From contig NZ_AEJF01000130.1 in the NCBI RefSeq assembly GCF_001028175.1, positions 1-32,136 of the forward strand: DNA of 32,136 nucleotides, in the 5' to 3' direction. The notes under the pieces are model-generated. The model searched no databases and had not been told where the DNA came from. It was given only the letters and a program-made list of their open reading frames with translations. Below are positions 1 to 8,209 of the stretch, piece after piece (position 1 is the stretch's first letter; each line of letters starts with the position of its first letter). The stretch comes from Caballeronia mineralivorans PML1(12). GTDB taxonomy: Bacteria; Pseudomonadota; Gammaproteobacteria; Burkholderiales; Burkholderiaceae. Made by a program: the position numbers and the translations under genes.

Positions 1-20
1 AAAGGTGACAAGATGGAGAT

Positions 21-50
21 TGCGACTGCGTGACGAGCGACGCAGTCGCA
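21..50. repeat. Perfect 11-bp inverted repeat, hairpin
   Basis: TGCGACTGCGT at 21-31 pairs exactly with ACGCAGTCGCA at 40-50 across an 8-nt loop. There is no T-tract on either side. It may be the terminator or attenuator of a gene outside the left edge; its role is not known. Confidence 0.5.
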
Positions 51-198
51 GCTTCTATCAAATTCCCTGGTTTGCTGACGACGTGAAGCCAAAGTTGCAG
101 CACAGGACTTTTTCGTCGCGCTTAAAAACAGCCGTTTTTCAAACAGAATCGGTCGAACTGCGACGTTCCGCGTTAAAGAACACAACCCATCCGATACG

Positions 199-229
199 AA
201 AAAAGCCGCGCTTTCCGAGCGCGGCTTTT
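199..229 (-). terminator. Rho-independent terminator of the sugar operon
   Basis: An 8-bp GC-rich stem (GCCGCGCT, 205-212, with AGCGCGGC, 218-225) has a 5-nt loop. Read on the minus strand it is followed by six T residues, the classical intrinsic terminator layout. On the plus strand four T residues follow, so it may work both ways. It lies about 220 bp past the last gene of the leftward operon, which suggests that no further gene (for example an ATPase) belongs to that operon. Confidence 0.85.
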
Positions 230-448
230 CCCAAAGGTTTAACCGAGCGGCATTACCGCCTGGCACCGGGTTTCTTTTGGTCTTATCAACTCGCGACGCC
301 TATCCAGGAGCCGATGTTCACTTGGGCGCCGTCGATAACGCCGTCAATAGCGAGGTGGTACGCCACGTCGACGATCCCGAATCTCGCGTGACCTGATATA
401 TGCCCCAGCCTTGGTTGCCAACACCCATACACAACGAGCTCTACCCAC

Positions 449-1129
449 TCAGCCGGCTGCCCAAAGTAGTCCACGCAACATCAGTTCACGGGCTTCCAGG
501 ACCTCGAAATCGGCGTTGACGTGACCAAGCGACGAATAGAAAACCCTTCCTTTGCCCCAGTGGCGTTTCCATGCGACCGGCATGATGACGCCCGTTACTT
601 GTGGCTCATGTTCTCGTACATACGGCCCGTCGAAGCGAGTGGTCGCAAGAACCTCGTTGCTCGGATCAAAATGCATGTAGTACTGCTCCGAGCGCATCGA
701 AAAATCGGCGAGACCAGAAACAACCGGGTCATCGGGCGCAGCGATCCGAACAGTGTAGTCAACAATGTTGCCGGGATGCGCTACCCATTGGCCTCCAACC
801 ATGAACTGGTAGTCGGTATTCGCGCGAAACGCGTCGCCGGCACCGCCGTGCCAGCCTCCGAAACCGGCACCGCCACGAACCGCGGCGAGCAGATTTTCGG
901 TATGAGTTTTGTCCAACTGGCCCATGGTGAAGCAGTTGACGATCAGACTCTGTTCAGCGAGACGGTCACGGTCGAGGTACACGCCAAGGTCATTGTGAAT
1001 CTCTACCGCGAACCCTTGCTGCTCGAGCAGGCTCGCGAAGCGCTCGGTCGTGAGGCGCGGTTCGTGGCCGTCCCAACCGCCCCAGACCATCAATGCCGAG
1101 CGGCGCGGTGTCAGGTTATTTTCAGGCAT
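449..1129 (-). CDS. ThuA-like domain protein, sugar metabolism
   Basis: 226-residue soluble protein of the ThuA family, which has a class I glutamine-amidotransferase-like fold. The start MVWGGWDGHEP (residues 14-24) and the GGWHGGAGDAF stretch near residue 92 are typical, as is the C-terminal segment ending WGKGRVFYSSLGH. Members are found with sugar dehydrogenases; in Sinorhizobium ThuA acts with ThuB in breakdown of trehalose-type disaccharides through 3-keto sugars. It is the last gene of a leftward operon, and its start overlaps the end of the dehydrogenase gene by 8 bp, which indicates translational coupling. The substrate cannot be read from the sequence. Confidence 0.9.
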   Translation of the reverse strand: MPENNLTPRRSALMVWGGWDGHEPRLTTERFASLLEQQGFAVEIHNDLGVYLDRDRLAEQSLIVNCFTMGQLDKTHTENLLAAVRGGAGFGGWHGGAGDAFRANTDYQFMVGGQWVAHPGNIVDYTVRIAAPDDPVVSGLADFSMRSEQYYMHFDPSNEVLATTRFDGPYVREHEPQVTGVIMPVAWKRHWGKGRVFYSSLGHVNADFEVLEARELMLRGLLWAAG

Positions 1130-2249
1130 GTGTGAATCTCTCGTTTGCCATCGTCAGGGGCTGCTCCGACATAGGTGCGGGCCGTTGGAAGGTGCTGTCG
1201 ATCGATACGGTCTGGCGCTGGGTTGCAGCGGCAAGAAAGCCGTGCATGACCTCCAGCACGTGGTAGCCGATCTCCCCGTCCGTGCGCGGCCGCTCACCCG
1301 TCTGGAGTGAATGTGCCAGTTCCGCAATACCAAGCCCTCTAGTGTTGTCGCTATAGGGATGCGAGAGCGGAACTTCATTCCAGTCACCGTCGCGAACCTT
1401 CAGGCTTACCGGACCACCGAACGTATTGGGGTCGGGCACACTCAGGCTTCCCTCTTTTCCATGGACCTCGATGAAGGGAAGTTTTGCACCCCAGATATCG
1501 AAGCTCGTCACAATAGTTCCGATTGCACCGTTGGCGAACTGCATCTGACCGGCTACGTGCGTAGGCGTATTCACTTCGATCCGCTGACCGCGTTTGGGCT
1601 TGCTCCCAATGACTCGTTCGGGAAAACTCGCGCGCGCAAATGCCGACACGGAATTGATAGGCCCGATCAGATTGACAAGCGCGCTCAGGTAATACGGTCC
1701 CATGTCGAACATGGGGCCGGCGCCTGGCTGGTAATAGAACGCCGGGTCAGGGTGCCAGCCTTCATGGCCGTGGTTGGTCATGAAGGCCGTCGCGGCGATC
1801 GGTTCGCCGATGGCGCCGCTATCGATCAATTTGCGGCAGGTCTGAATCCCCGCGCCCAGTACCGTGTCCGGTGCGCAGCAGATTTGAAGAGCGGCAGAGC
1901 GCGCCGTATCGATCAACCCGCGTGCTTTATCGAGATCGAGGGTAAGCGGCTTCTCGTTGTAGACGTGCTTGCCGGACTGAAGCGCGCGTCGCGCTACCTC
2001 TGCATGCCCGGCCGGATGCGTGAGATTGAGGATCAGGTCAATACCGGAGTCGACATAGACCGCGTCGGCGGTAAGGACACGCGCAACCCCGTGACGGAGT
2101 GCTGAAGCCCGTGCCCGTTCCATATCGAGATCCGCAACAGCGCAGACTTCGACGCCGGCGAACTTCGGGAGGTTGGTAAGATAAATGTCGCTGATATAGC
2201 CGCAGCCGACGACCGCGACGCGCAGCTTATGATGAGGTGCTGAAGTCAT
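1122..2249 (-). CDS. Gfo/Idh/MocA family NAD(P)-dependent oxidoreductase
   Basis: About 375 residues. The N-terminal Rossmann motif VAVVGCGYISDIYL binds the dinucleotide, and the EKPLTLD segment carries the conserved lysine of the family. The C-terminal half is the usual alpha/beta substrate domain. Likely role: oxidation of an imported sugar, probably to a keto sugar, in the cytoplasm. I chose the ATG at 2249 because a GAGG ribosome site lies about 10 bases upstream and the glycine motif then falls close to the N terminus; an in-frame start at 2318 would add 23 unlikely residues. It sits between the inner permease gene and the ThuA-like gene, the position of a ThuB-type enzyme. Confidence 0.9.
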   Translation of the reverse strand: MTSAPHHKLRVAVVGCGYISDIYLTNLPKFAGVEVCAVADLDMERARASALRHGVARVLTADAVYVDSGIDLILNLTHPAGHAEVARRALQSGKHVYNEKPLTLDLDKARGLIDTARSAALQICCAPDTVLGAGIQTCRKLIDSGAIGEPIAATAFMTNHGHEGWHPDPAFYYQPGAGPMFDMGPYYLSALVNLIGPINSVSAFARASFPERVIGSKPKRGQRIEVNTPTHVAGQMQFANGAIGTIVTSFDIWGAKLPFIEVHGKEGSLSVPDPNTFGGPVSLKVRDGDWNEVPLSHPYSDNTRGLGIAELAHSLQTGERPRTDGEIGYHVLEVMHGFLAAATQRQTVSIDSTFQRPAPMSEQPLTMANERFTHA

Positions 2250-2319
2250 ATGACGTTGCCTCGAACGAATGAACACGTGCCCATCGGCGGGCAGATGGAA
2301 AAACATTTCACCCCGCATT

Positions 2320-3195
2320 TCAGCCCTTGACGGAGCCGACCATCATTCCTTTTATGATGCGTTCCTGGCCGAACGCGTAGGCGACGATCAACGGCAGGGA
2401 CGTCAGGGTAACGACCGCCAGGGTTGCTGGAATGTTCGATGCGTATTGGCCCTGGAAGTCCCACACCGCGAGTGGCAGCGTGCGATTGGCTGGCGTCGAG
2501 GTGAGTACATAGGCAAAAATGAACTCATTCCACAACGCGATCGCGTTGTAGATGGCGACCGTGGCGAGTCCCGGCCCGGACAGCGGAACGAAGATACGCC
2601 AGAAAATGGCAAACGGTCCGCAGCCGTCGAGCAGCGCGGCTTCTTCCAGCTCACGCGGGATCTGGCGCATGAACTCCGTGAGAATGAAGATCGAAACCGG
2701 AAGGCTCGACGCTACATAAGGGCCGATCAAAGCAAAGGGGGTGTCGTACAGTCCCGCTGTGCGCGTCATTAGATAGACCGGTACCAAGGTGACGTGCAAC
2801 GGCACGATCATTCCTGCGACAACAATCGAGAAAATCGATCTATTGAGCCGGGAGTTCATGCGCGCGAATACGTAGGCGGCCATTGAGCCGGCCAACAGGA
2901 TCAGTGCGGTCGACAAGCCCACCACGAAAAGGCTATTGCGCAGATAAACCCAAAAGCCGCCTTCCAGGACCGCTCGATAGTTGCTCAGGTCGAGGGCCGA
3001 CGGCAGCGACCAGGCCGACCCGGAATACGTGTCCTGCTGGGATTTCAGGCTGGTTACCACGACGAACAAAAAGGGCAGTGTCGTTACCGCAAGCCAGCCG
3101 ACACCGAGCGTCAGCACCATCGCACGCGATACGGAAAACCTGGGTGCACGAAATGGGGCACTCGATTCAAGCTGAATGTTGGGGATCGCTTTCAT
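2320..3195 (-). CDS. Carbohydrate ABC transporter permease, MalG type
   Basis: 291-residue inner-membrane protein with about six hydrophobic segments. The cytoplasmic EAA loop, which docks the ATPase, is visible as EEAALLDGCGPFAIFWRIF in the second half. The first transmembrane helix begins after a roughly 25-residue N-terminal tail, as is normal for the MalG branch. Its ATG overlaps the stop of the preceding permease gene in an ATGA arrangement (3192-3195), so the two subunits are translationally coupled. It forms a heterodimer with the MalF-type permease. No ATPase gene lies nearby. Confidence 0.93.
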   Translation of the reverse strand: MKAIPNIQLESSAPFRAPRFSVSRAMVLTLGVGWLAVTTLPFLFVVVTSLKSQQDTYSGSAWSLPSALDLSNYRAVLEGGFWVYLRNSLFVVGLSTALILLAGSMAAYVFARMNSRLNRSIFSIVVAGMIVPLHVTLVPVYLMTRTAGLYDTPFALIGPYVASSLPVSIFILTEFMRQIPRELEEAALLDGCGPFAIFWRIFVPLSGPGLATVAIYNAIALWNEFIFAYVLTSTPANRTLPLAVWDFQGQYASNIPATLAVVTLTSLPLIVAYAFGQERIIKGMMVGSVKG

Positions 3196-4118
3196 ATCTC
3201 CGTCTCGAAACGGCGTGTCATGGTCAGGGTGACGCTGGCGACTACGAGCACAATCAGGAACATCGCCGAGGCGATGGTGCTGCCGTAGCCGAGTTGAAAC
3301 GAACTAAAGACTGTGCAGTACATGTAGGTCGCCATGAGCTCCGACGCGCCGTCAGGACCCCCGCCGGTCATCACGAAAATCAGATCGAAATAACGCAGCG
3401 AACCGATCACGGCAAGCAGCACGCCGGTGCGCAAAGTGCCTTGTAGATGCGGCAATTCGATGTGCCAGAACACTCTCCATGCGGAGGCCCCGTCAAGGCG
3501 TGCTGCTTCACGGAGTTCCGGCGAGAGGGAAGACAGTCCGGCCATGAAGAGAATCATGTAGAACGGGATGTTCTGCCAGCAGATCACCGCTAACGTAGCG
3601 GCTAAAGCGAAGCGCCCGTCACCTAACCAGTCTTGCGCCAGGTTGCCAAGCCCGAGGGCGTTCAAAGCCGCGTTTAGCGGACCGAAATTCGGGTCATACA
3701 CGTTCTTGAACACGACACCGATGGCAACACTCGACATCAGCAGGGGCAGGAAATATAGGATCTTGAGTGTGCGCGATCCCCGGCCTGCCTTGTCGAGCAT
3801 GACGGCAAGAGTCAATGCGATCGGCATCTGGATAAGCACGGAGAAGACCGCGAGTATCAGGTTGTTGCGTACCGCTTTAAAAAATGCGGGATCGCGCGAG
3901 AGATGAATCCAGTTCTGAGCGCCAATGAAGCGTTCCGTGGCGCCAAGTCCGTTCCAGTCGAGCGTTGATAACCGGAAGCTGGAGATCAAGGGGTACAGTA
4001 GAAAGAGGCCGAGCAACGCGATTGCGGGCGCGAGAAACGTAGCCGAGACTACCCCGGAGGGTCTTCCCAGACGCGATCGCTTCGGCATGGGCGCCATGGG
4101 AAGCTTCGTAAAACTCAC
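3192..4118 (-). CDS. Carbohydrate ABC transporter permease, MalF type
   Basis: 308-residue inner-membrane subunit. A hydrophilic N terminus of about 25 residues precedes the first helix (ATFLAPAIALLGLFLLYPL), and the EAA loop is seen as REAARLDGASAWRVFWHIEL. The start is the GTG at 4118, placed 5 bases after a GGAGG ribosome site; a neighbouring ATG two bases upstream runs at once into a stop and is out of frame. The gene follows the binding-protein gene after a 70-bp gap and overlaps the MalG-type gene by 4 bp. Confidence 0.93.
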   Translation of the reverse strand: MSFTKLPMAPMPKRSRLGRPSGVVSATFLAPAIALLGLFLLYPLISSFRLSTLDWNGLGATERFIGAQNWIHLSRDPAFFKAVRNNLILAVFSVLIQMPIALTLAVMLDKAGRGSRTLKILYFLPLLMSSVAIGVVFKNVYDPNFGPLNAALNALGLGNLAQDWLGDGRFALAATLAVICWQNIPFYMILFMAGLSSLSPELREAARLDGASAWRVFWHIELPHLQGTLRTGVLLAVIGSLRYFDLIFVMTGGGPDGASELMATYMYCTVFSSFQLGYGSTIASAMFLIVLVVASVTLTMTRRFETEI

Positions 4119-4188
4119 ATCTTCCTCCGTCAGTCGAGGGGAATCGGCTAGTAGCTGGACGCGCGGTGCTCAAGCGAAATACAGGCAG

Positions 4189-5499
4189 TTAGTTAAGGTC
4201 CTTCTTCGCTTCGGCTTCCATTTGTTGTGCGGCTTCTTGCGGACTCGTCGTCAGGCCGAAGAGCGCCTGCGTTGTGTTCTTGTGCAATTCGCCGAGGGCT
4301 GGTGGCAGTTCCTGGTCGTACCAGAGTTGCACCGCGGGCGCCTCGGAGACTGTCTTTAGAAAGCGCTTAAGCATCGGATCGCTCACTTCCAAGTTCTTGA
4401 CCGGCGGTATGCGCGTGTCGGCCACGCGTTCTCGCATGGATTGATCGTCCGTCATTGACTGGATCAACTGGAATGCTGCCTGCGGGTCCGCGCAGGCTTT
4501 GGAGATACTGTAGAAGTTATCGCCCACCGTGCCGATAACGTCGTTCGGGTTGCCTTTGCCGCCCGGTACGGTAGGAAAGGGAAAGTAGTCGAGCTTTGAA
4601 TAAAATGCGGGGTTCTCCGCCTTCACGGTCGACGCTTCCCAACTCCCGATGAGTTCCATCGCTGCACGCCCGGAATAGAGAAGGCGCCTTGACGCGCCGA
4701 TGTCGTAGTCAAGCCCATTGAATCCCTGCGCGAAAGCGCCGGCCTTTACCAGTTCCTGCACGCGCGCTCCTGCTTCTACGAAGGCGGGATCGGCGAAACT
4801 GCCGCCCGGTGCCCGCATGACCGCGCGGCGGACCACATCGGAACCTCCTATGCGATCGACCAGGTACATGTAGTACATGGACCCAGTCCATTTGTTTTTG
4901 TTTGCCAACGCAAAGGGAGCGATATTGTTCGATTTCAGTACGCTAATCACATGGAGCAACTCGTCCCATGTCTTCGGGGGTGTCAGCTTGTACTTCTCGA
5001 AAATCTCTTTGTTGTAGAACACCACGGCTACCGACGTGTTCTCGGCGGGGATGCCCCAAACCTTATTGTCGAAGGTGGCCGCTGGCCACGCGGTTGCTAA
5101 AAAGCGGCTTTGGAAAGATGCGTTCTGCCGAAGATAAGGCGTGAGATCAACCACTTGATTGGACTTCACATACTCGCGCAGAGGACCGCCTCCCCAGCTC
5201 GAAAAGACACATGGCGGCTGGTTTGCACCAAACGCGATTTTTAGCTTGGTCTTGTACGCATCGTTAAGGACGTGCGATGACTCGGCTTTGAAGCCGGGGT
5301 TCGCCTTCTCAAAACGCGCGGCTGCATCATTGATGATCTTCGGACCGGCGCCGACAGTCTGTAAATCCCATTCGGCAAGCGTTTTCGTTTGAGCAGCGAT
5401 CACGCTCACCGGCCCTAACCAGCCGAGGCCTATAGAGAGAGCTGCGCAGGCAATGGTCAAGGTCCGGCGGCGGTCGAAGACCGAAACGACTCCGTTCAT
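4189..5499 (-). CDS. Extracellular sugar-binding protein of ABC transporter
   Basis: 436 residues with an N-terminal export signal (basic DRRRTLTIA, hydrophobic stretch, cleavage probably after the VIAAQ region, about residue 36). The mature part is a family 1 periplasmic solute-binding protein: the ARFEKANPGFK segment, WDELLHVISVLKSNNIAPFAL and the C-terminal ALFGLTTSPQEAAQQME helix fit the carbohydrate class. It captures the substrate for the two permeases encoded downstream. A ribosome site (GGAAAG) precedes the ATG. It is the first gene of the operon, just behind the palindromic operator, so it is presumably the most strongly expressed. The exact sugar is unknown. Confidence 0.92.
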   Translation of the reverse strand: MNGVVSVFDRRRTLTIACAALSIGLGWLGPVSVIAAQTKTLAEWDLQTVGAGPKIINDAAARFEKANPGFKAESSHVLNDAYKTKLKIAFGANQPPCVFSSWGGGPLREYVKSNQVVDLTPYLRQNASFQSRFLATAWPAATFDNKVWGIPAENTSVAVVFYNKEIFEKYKLTPPKTWDELLHVISVLKSNNIAPFALANKNKWTGSMYYMYLVDRIGGSDVVRRAVMRAPGGSFADPAFVEAGARVQELVKAGAFAQGFNGLDYDIGASRRLLYSGRAAMELIGSWEASTVKAENPAFYSKLDYFPFPTVPGGKGNPNDVIGTVGDNFYSISKACADPQAAFQLIQSMTDDQSMRERVADTRIPPVKNLEVSDPMLKRFLKTVSEAPAVQLWYDQELPPALGELHKNTTQALFGLTTSPQEAAQQMEAEAKKDLN

Positions 5500-5529
5500 A
5501 TCTTTCCATTTTTAGTTATAAAATGTTTT

Positions 5530-5551
5530 ATAACGTTATCGCTAACGTTAT
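5530..5551. promoter_or_regulatory. Palindromic LacI-family operator
   Basis: Centre at 5540/5541 with a CG core. The half sites ATAACGTTATC and GCTAACGTTAT are mirror images except for one base. CG-centred palindromes of about 20 bp are typical LacI/PurR-type operators. It lies in the AT-rich gap between the divergent binding-protein gene and the LacI-type gene, about 31 bp before the former start, where a bound repressor would block the leftward promoter. Recognition by the adjacent regulator is inferred. Confidence 0.75.
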
Positions 5552-5701
5552 GTAACAATAATAGGGAGCGGCCATCCTCTATGAAATGCGTATTTACCCC
5601 AGCCGGGTTAAGACCTCGGACCGTGTACTTCAACGGATGCGACCTGCAGAGTGATAGCTGGCTGTAATGATTGATTAATCCTACTAAGTTGATTTGTGCT
5701 C

Positions 5702-6736
5702 ATGGCAAGACAGACCCCCACGCTGGCTCGGCTCGCGGAGCTAGCCGGCATTTCCCAGATGAGCGCGTCGCGCGCCATCAACGACCGTCATGGGGTATCG
5801 GAGCAGACACGCGACAAAGTTCTGCGCATTGCCGCGGAGATCGGTTATGTCGCCAACAGGACCGCGCAGAAATTGTCAGGCGGACGTACCCGTATTGTCG
5901 GCTTGCTCACTCCAGTCCGGCAGGATCAGTTTGTCAGCGAGTTGATCATCGGTGCGGGCCGGGCAGCTCGAAACGCGGGTTATGAGATGCTTGTGTATCC
6001 AATGTTCGATGAGGATCGTGAGACGCACCACAACGTGTTGACGCTACTGGAGCAGTTTTCGGACGGACTGGTGGCTATCCTTCCACACGATGACGCACCC
6101 TATCTAAAGGCGCTGAATGGGGCGGATATACCGGTGGTGGTGGTGGATCAGCGTGGTGTTTTCCCGCAATATCCCTCGGTTGCATCCGACAATTACGAGG
6201 GCGCGCGTCTGGCTGTACAGCATTTGGTCGCACTCGGCCATACGCGGATTGCATTTATCAGCGGTGACGAGCGGCTGACAGCAGCGCACGACAGGGCGCG
6301 GGGTTTTAATGACGCAATGCGACAACAGGGCCTGCGTCCTGAAGCGAGCTTGACGGCGATTGGGCGGTTTAGTCAGGCGATGGGTTTCAAGGCGGCATCG
6401 CACTTGTTGAAGTTAAAGCGACCGCCGACCGCGATCTTTGCCGCGAATGATTTGAGCGCGTTTGGTGCGATCGCCGCGGCGCACGAACTGGGAATGCGTG
6501 TCCCGGAGGACGTTTCCGTGATCGGGTTCGACGATGTCCCGATGGCGTCGCAGGTTTATCCCCCGCTTACGACCATTCGTCAGCCGCTACAGCAGATGGG
6601 AAGATCGGCGGTCAATATATTATTGGCCCGGATTGCCGGGATCGAATCGCCCTCGGATCGCATCACGTTGCCGACAGATTTGATCCTACGCAGCTCGACT
6701 GCGCGACCTGCGGAAAAACGTGTCGCGCAGCGATAA
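5702..6736 (+). CDS. LacI family transcriptional regulator
   Basis: About 344 residues. The N-terminal helix-turn-helix (LARLAELAGISQMSASRAIN) is followed by the hinge region ending in KLSGGRTRIVGLL, then a periplasmic-binding-protein-like effector domain with the characteristic FAANDLSAFGAIAAAHELG and VIGFDDVPMA stretches. It probably represses the divergent sugar operon and is released by the imported sugar or a product. I chose the ATG at 5702; a GTG at 5696 in the same frame would add two residues, and neither has a good ribosome site. The gene is convergent with the small gene to its right. Confidence 0.93.
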   Translation: MARQTPTLARLAELAGISQMSASRAINDRHGVSEQTRDKVLRIAAEIGYVANRTAQKLSGGRTRIVGLLTPVRQDQFVSELIIGAGRAARNAGYEMLVYPMFDEDRETHHNVLTLLEQFSDGLVAILPHDDAPYLKALNGADIPVVVVDQRGVFPQYPSVASDNYEGARLAVQHLVALGHTRIAFISGDERLTAAHDRARGFNDAMRQQGLRPEASLTAIGRFSQAMGFKAASHLLKLKRPPTAIFAANDLSAFGAIAAAHELGMRVPEDVSVIGFDDVPMASQVYPPLTTIRQPLQQMGRSAVNILLARIAGIESPSDRITLPTDLILRSSTARPAEKRVAQR

Positions 6737-6824
6737 AGCCACGTAGGTGTTGAACAGATCAGCGGCAAAGTCTTATACCTGCGCGATGCGCATTTCAACT
6801 TTGAACGAACGTCGACACCACGCA

Positions 6825-7073
6825 TCACATCGCAAACCGGCGCGGGCTCATCATCATGCGTACGGCTTCGGGCGGAAACACTTGCCACGATCCGTCGTCG
6901 TGACGGAAGAAGAACAGCGCGAGCACGCCGGTCGGCCTGAGCGCTTCCACGCGAACATAGCGGACATGGTTCGCTTGCATGCGGCACAAGCGGATGCCGC
7001 GGACCGGAGCGGCGGGTGTCGGCGCGAGCCATTTATCGACTATCCGGCGCAGTGAATCACGTTGCGTATTCAT
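6825..7073 (-). CDS. Hypothetical 82-residue protein
   Basis: Not recognised. The protein is small, basic and soluble, with no signal peptide or membrane segment. Its middle (VRYVRVEALRPTGVLALFFFRHDDGSWQVFPP) has the alternating pattern of a small beta-barrel or beta-sheet. AAGGAG lies 7 bases before the ATG, a strong ribosome site that supports a real gene. It follows the LRAT-like gene after 33 bp on the same strand, so both should share the sigma-54 promoter at 7671-7686. A helper of the LRAT-like protein is possible, but nothing in the sequence shows it. Confidence 0.65.
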   Translation of the reverse strand: MNTQRDSLRRIVDKWLAPTPAAPVRGIRLCRMQANHVRYVRVEALRPTGVLALFFFRHDDGSWQVFPPEAVRMMMSPRRFAM

Positions 7074-7106
7074 GATGTTTCTCCTTGATGATTGCAGCGA
7101 GCCGGG

Positions 7107-7604
7107 TCAGGCGGCGAGCAGGTCGTCATGACCTTTTGCGTCGATCCAACCCTTGAGCATTGCTATTGCCACACGGCATGCGACACTCGGATGAGCGAGG
7201 CAGGCCTCCACTTGCGAACTGCGGTTCTCGCCGAAAAGCACCCAGGCGCACAGGTGCTCGCAGTTGTTGCTCAGCAGCCGATAGCGGTTTTCGCCCAGCC
7301 TTGAGCGAGCGCGACGGACCGCATCCTGTCCCGTGAACGTCGCCATGGCGTGCATCCGGACACGGATCTCGCGGCCTGCGGCGAAGCGTTCGAGGGTGGT
7401 CTCTTCAATCGGACCGCGATGCAACGAACCGGCGAAGCCGGCGTAGTGCACGACGCGGCCATTGCCCACGTAGATCCCGTGATGTTCATAACCCGAGCGT
7501 TGGGTAACGAGATGCGCACCGGGAGCGGGTTCGCTGTCGACGGCGACATCGGGAATTGAGCGGCCGAGTCGAGCGCAGAGCCTGGATGTTTGAGTGCCCG
7601 ACAT
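7107..7604 (-). CDS. LRAT/NC-domain protein, NlpC/P60-like fold
   Basis: 165 residues. The H-box is HHGIYVGNGRVVHYAG (residues 41-56, with His42 and His53) and the Cys-box is NNCEHLCAW (113-121, Cys115), matching the catalytic His/Cys arrangement of LRAT/HRASLS acyltransferases and the NlpC/P60 superfamily. Eukaryotic relatives move acyl groups to or from phospholipids through an acyl-cysteine; what bacterial members do is mostly unknown. No signal peptide is seen, so it is probably cytoplasmic. AGGAG lies 9 bases before the ATG. A sigma-54 promoter and an upstream inverted repeat like those of the peptide genes precede it, which ties it to the secretion cluster. Acylation of a peptide or lipid is a possible role, by inference only. 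Confidence 0.85.
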   Translation of the reverse strand: MSGTQTSRLCARLGRSIPDVAVDSEPAPGAHLVTQRSGYEHHGIYVGNGRVVHYAGFAGSLHRGPIEETTLERFAAGREIRVRMHAMATFTGQDAVRRARSRLGENRYRLLSNNCEHLCAWVLFGENRSSQVEACLAHPSVACRVAIAMLKGWIDAKGHDDLLAA

Positions 7605-7670
7605 GACCGGTTTCTCCTGGAAGGTTGGAAGCCGGGGTGTTGCATGTAAGCCGGCGGTTGATCAAGTCAT

Positions 7671-7686
7671 CGCATCAACCGGGCCA
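7671..7686 (-). promoter_or_regulatory. Candidate sigma-54 promoter of the LRAT operon
   Basis: Read on the minus strand: TGGCCCGGTTGATGCG. GG and GC are separated by exactly the 10 bases required of a -24/-12 element, and most other consensus positions (TGGC, TGC) match. It lies about 67 bp before the LRAT-like start codon, with an inverted repeat centred about 91 bp further upstream. Confidence 0.6.
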
Positions 7687-7762
7687 ATGCGCGCAGAGCC
7701 TTGCGGGATAAGGTAAAGGGAGAAATGAGGAAGTGAGCGGCAGTGTGAAGGCTATGAGAGAC

Positions 7763-7789
7763 CCAACACTTTTTTGAGCGATGTGTTGG
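7763..7789. promoter_or_regulatory. Candidate activator site (UAS), distal
   Basis: A perfect 7-bp inverted repeat, CCAACAC (7763-7769) and GTGTTGG (7783-7789), with a 13-nt spacer. It shares CCAACA...TGTTGG with the elements upstream of two peptide genes. It lies about 91 bp upstream of the leftward sigma-54 promoter of the LRAT operon and about 370 bp from the rightward one, so it more likely serves the former. Binding by the local activator is inferred. Confidence 0.5.
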
Positions 7790-8011
7790 ATCACATCCAT
7801 CACTGGCCGAGAAATAAAACCGTCGAAGCACGCGCGAACCAACTACCGGATCACAGGCGGGGAAGGTGCGATATCAAGAGCGTTTTTGTGGCAATGACAA
7901 GAACGCTTCACGAAGACGACGCTTAAGCGATCGCTTCGTTTCTTGGTCGCCTGGTTGGCAGACGTGAAGTCGCGCTTCCGTGTAGAGCCATGCGCGAATG
8001 TTGGTATTGCG

Positions 8012-8036
8012 GCAACTAAAAAGCGCTACCTGTTGG
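8012..8036. promoter_or_regulatory. Imperfect activator site (UAS) of peptide gene 8210
   Basis: GCAAC at 8012-8016 faces CTGTTGG at 8030-8036, giving a degenerate version (one mismatch in the left half, one base shorter) of the CCAAC...GTTGG element. It is centred about 125 bp before the sigma-54 promoter at 8148, the usual distance for an enhancer-binding protein. On its own the match is weak; its position supports it. Confidence 0.35.
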
Positions 8037-8147
8037 CCCCCATCCAACCAATCTCACCGGCCATCGGTCGGCCACGACTCACGCTGCGTAGCCCAAACCC
8101 GCACGCCAAAAGGCGCTGCGCGAAAAGCACGGAACCGGCACCAGCTT

Positions 8148-8163
8148 CGGCATGCCCCTTGCA
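8148..8163 (+). promoter_or_regulatory. Sigma-54 promoter of peptide gene 8210
   Basis: CGGCATGCCCCTTGCA has GG and GC at the exact -24/-12 spacing and carries the full TTGCA box. Only the first base and the sixth (T for C) differ from TGGCACG-N4-TTGCA. It lies 47 bp before the peptide start codon. Confidence 0.75.
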
Positions 8164-8209
8164 TAAAGAAGCACATCCACTGACCAGGCAGGACCACCGG
8201 AGCCTTACC

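Larger units (their letters stand above)
1..448. other. Intergenic stretch left of the sugar operon
   Basis: No gene could be supported here. An open frame on the plus strand (5-391) has the arginine-rich, low-complexity look of a chance reading frame. A short minus-strand frame (about 286-474) overlaps the end of the ThuA-like gene and also lacks a recognisable domain. The stretch holds an 11-bp perfect hairpin near its left edge and a strong terminator at 199-229, both listed separately. Confidence 0.5.

Noticed and set aside
5..391. Plus-strand open frame of 128 codons
   Set aside because: Arg/Ser-rich chance-like composition, no ribosome site or domain, and it runs through a terminator hairpin.
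286..448. Minus-strand frame after the ThuA-like gene, reading like a protein C terminus (DGAQVNIGSWIG)
   Set aside because: Its only start lies inside the ThuA-like gene without a ribosome site, and no domain is recognisable; a degraded gene end is possible but unsupported.
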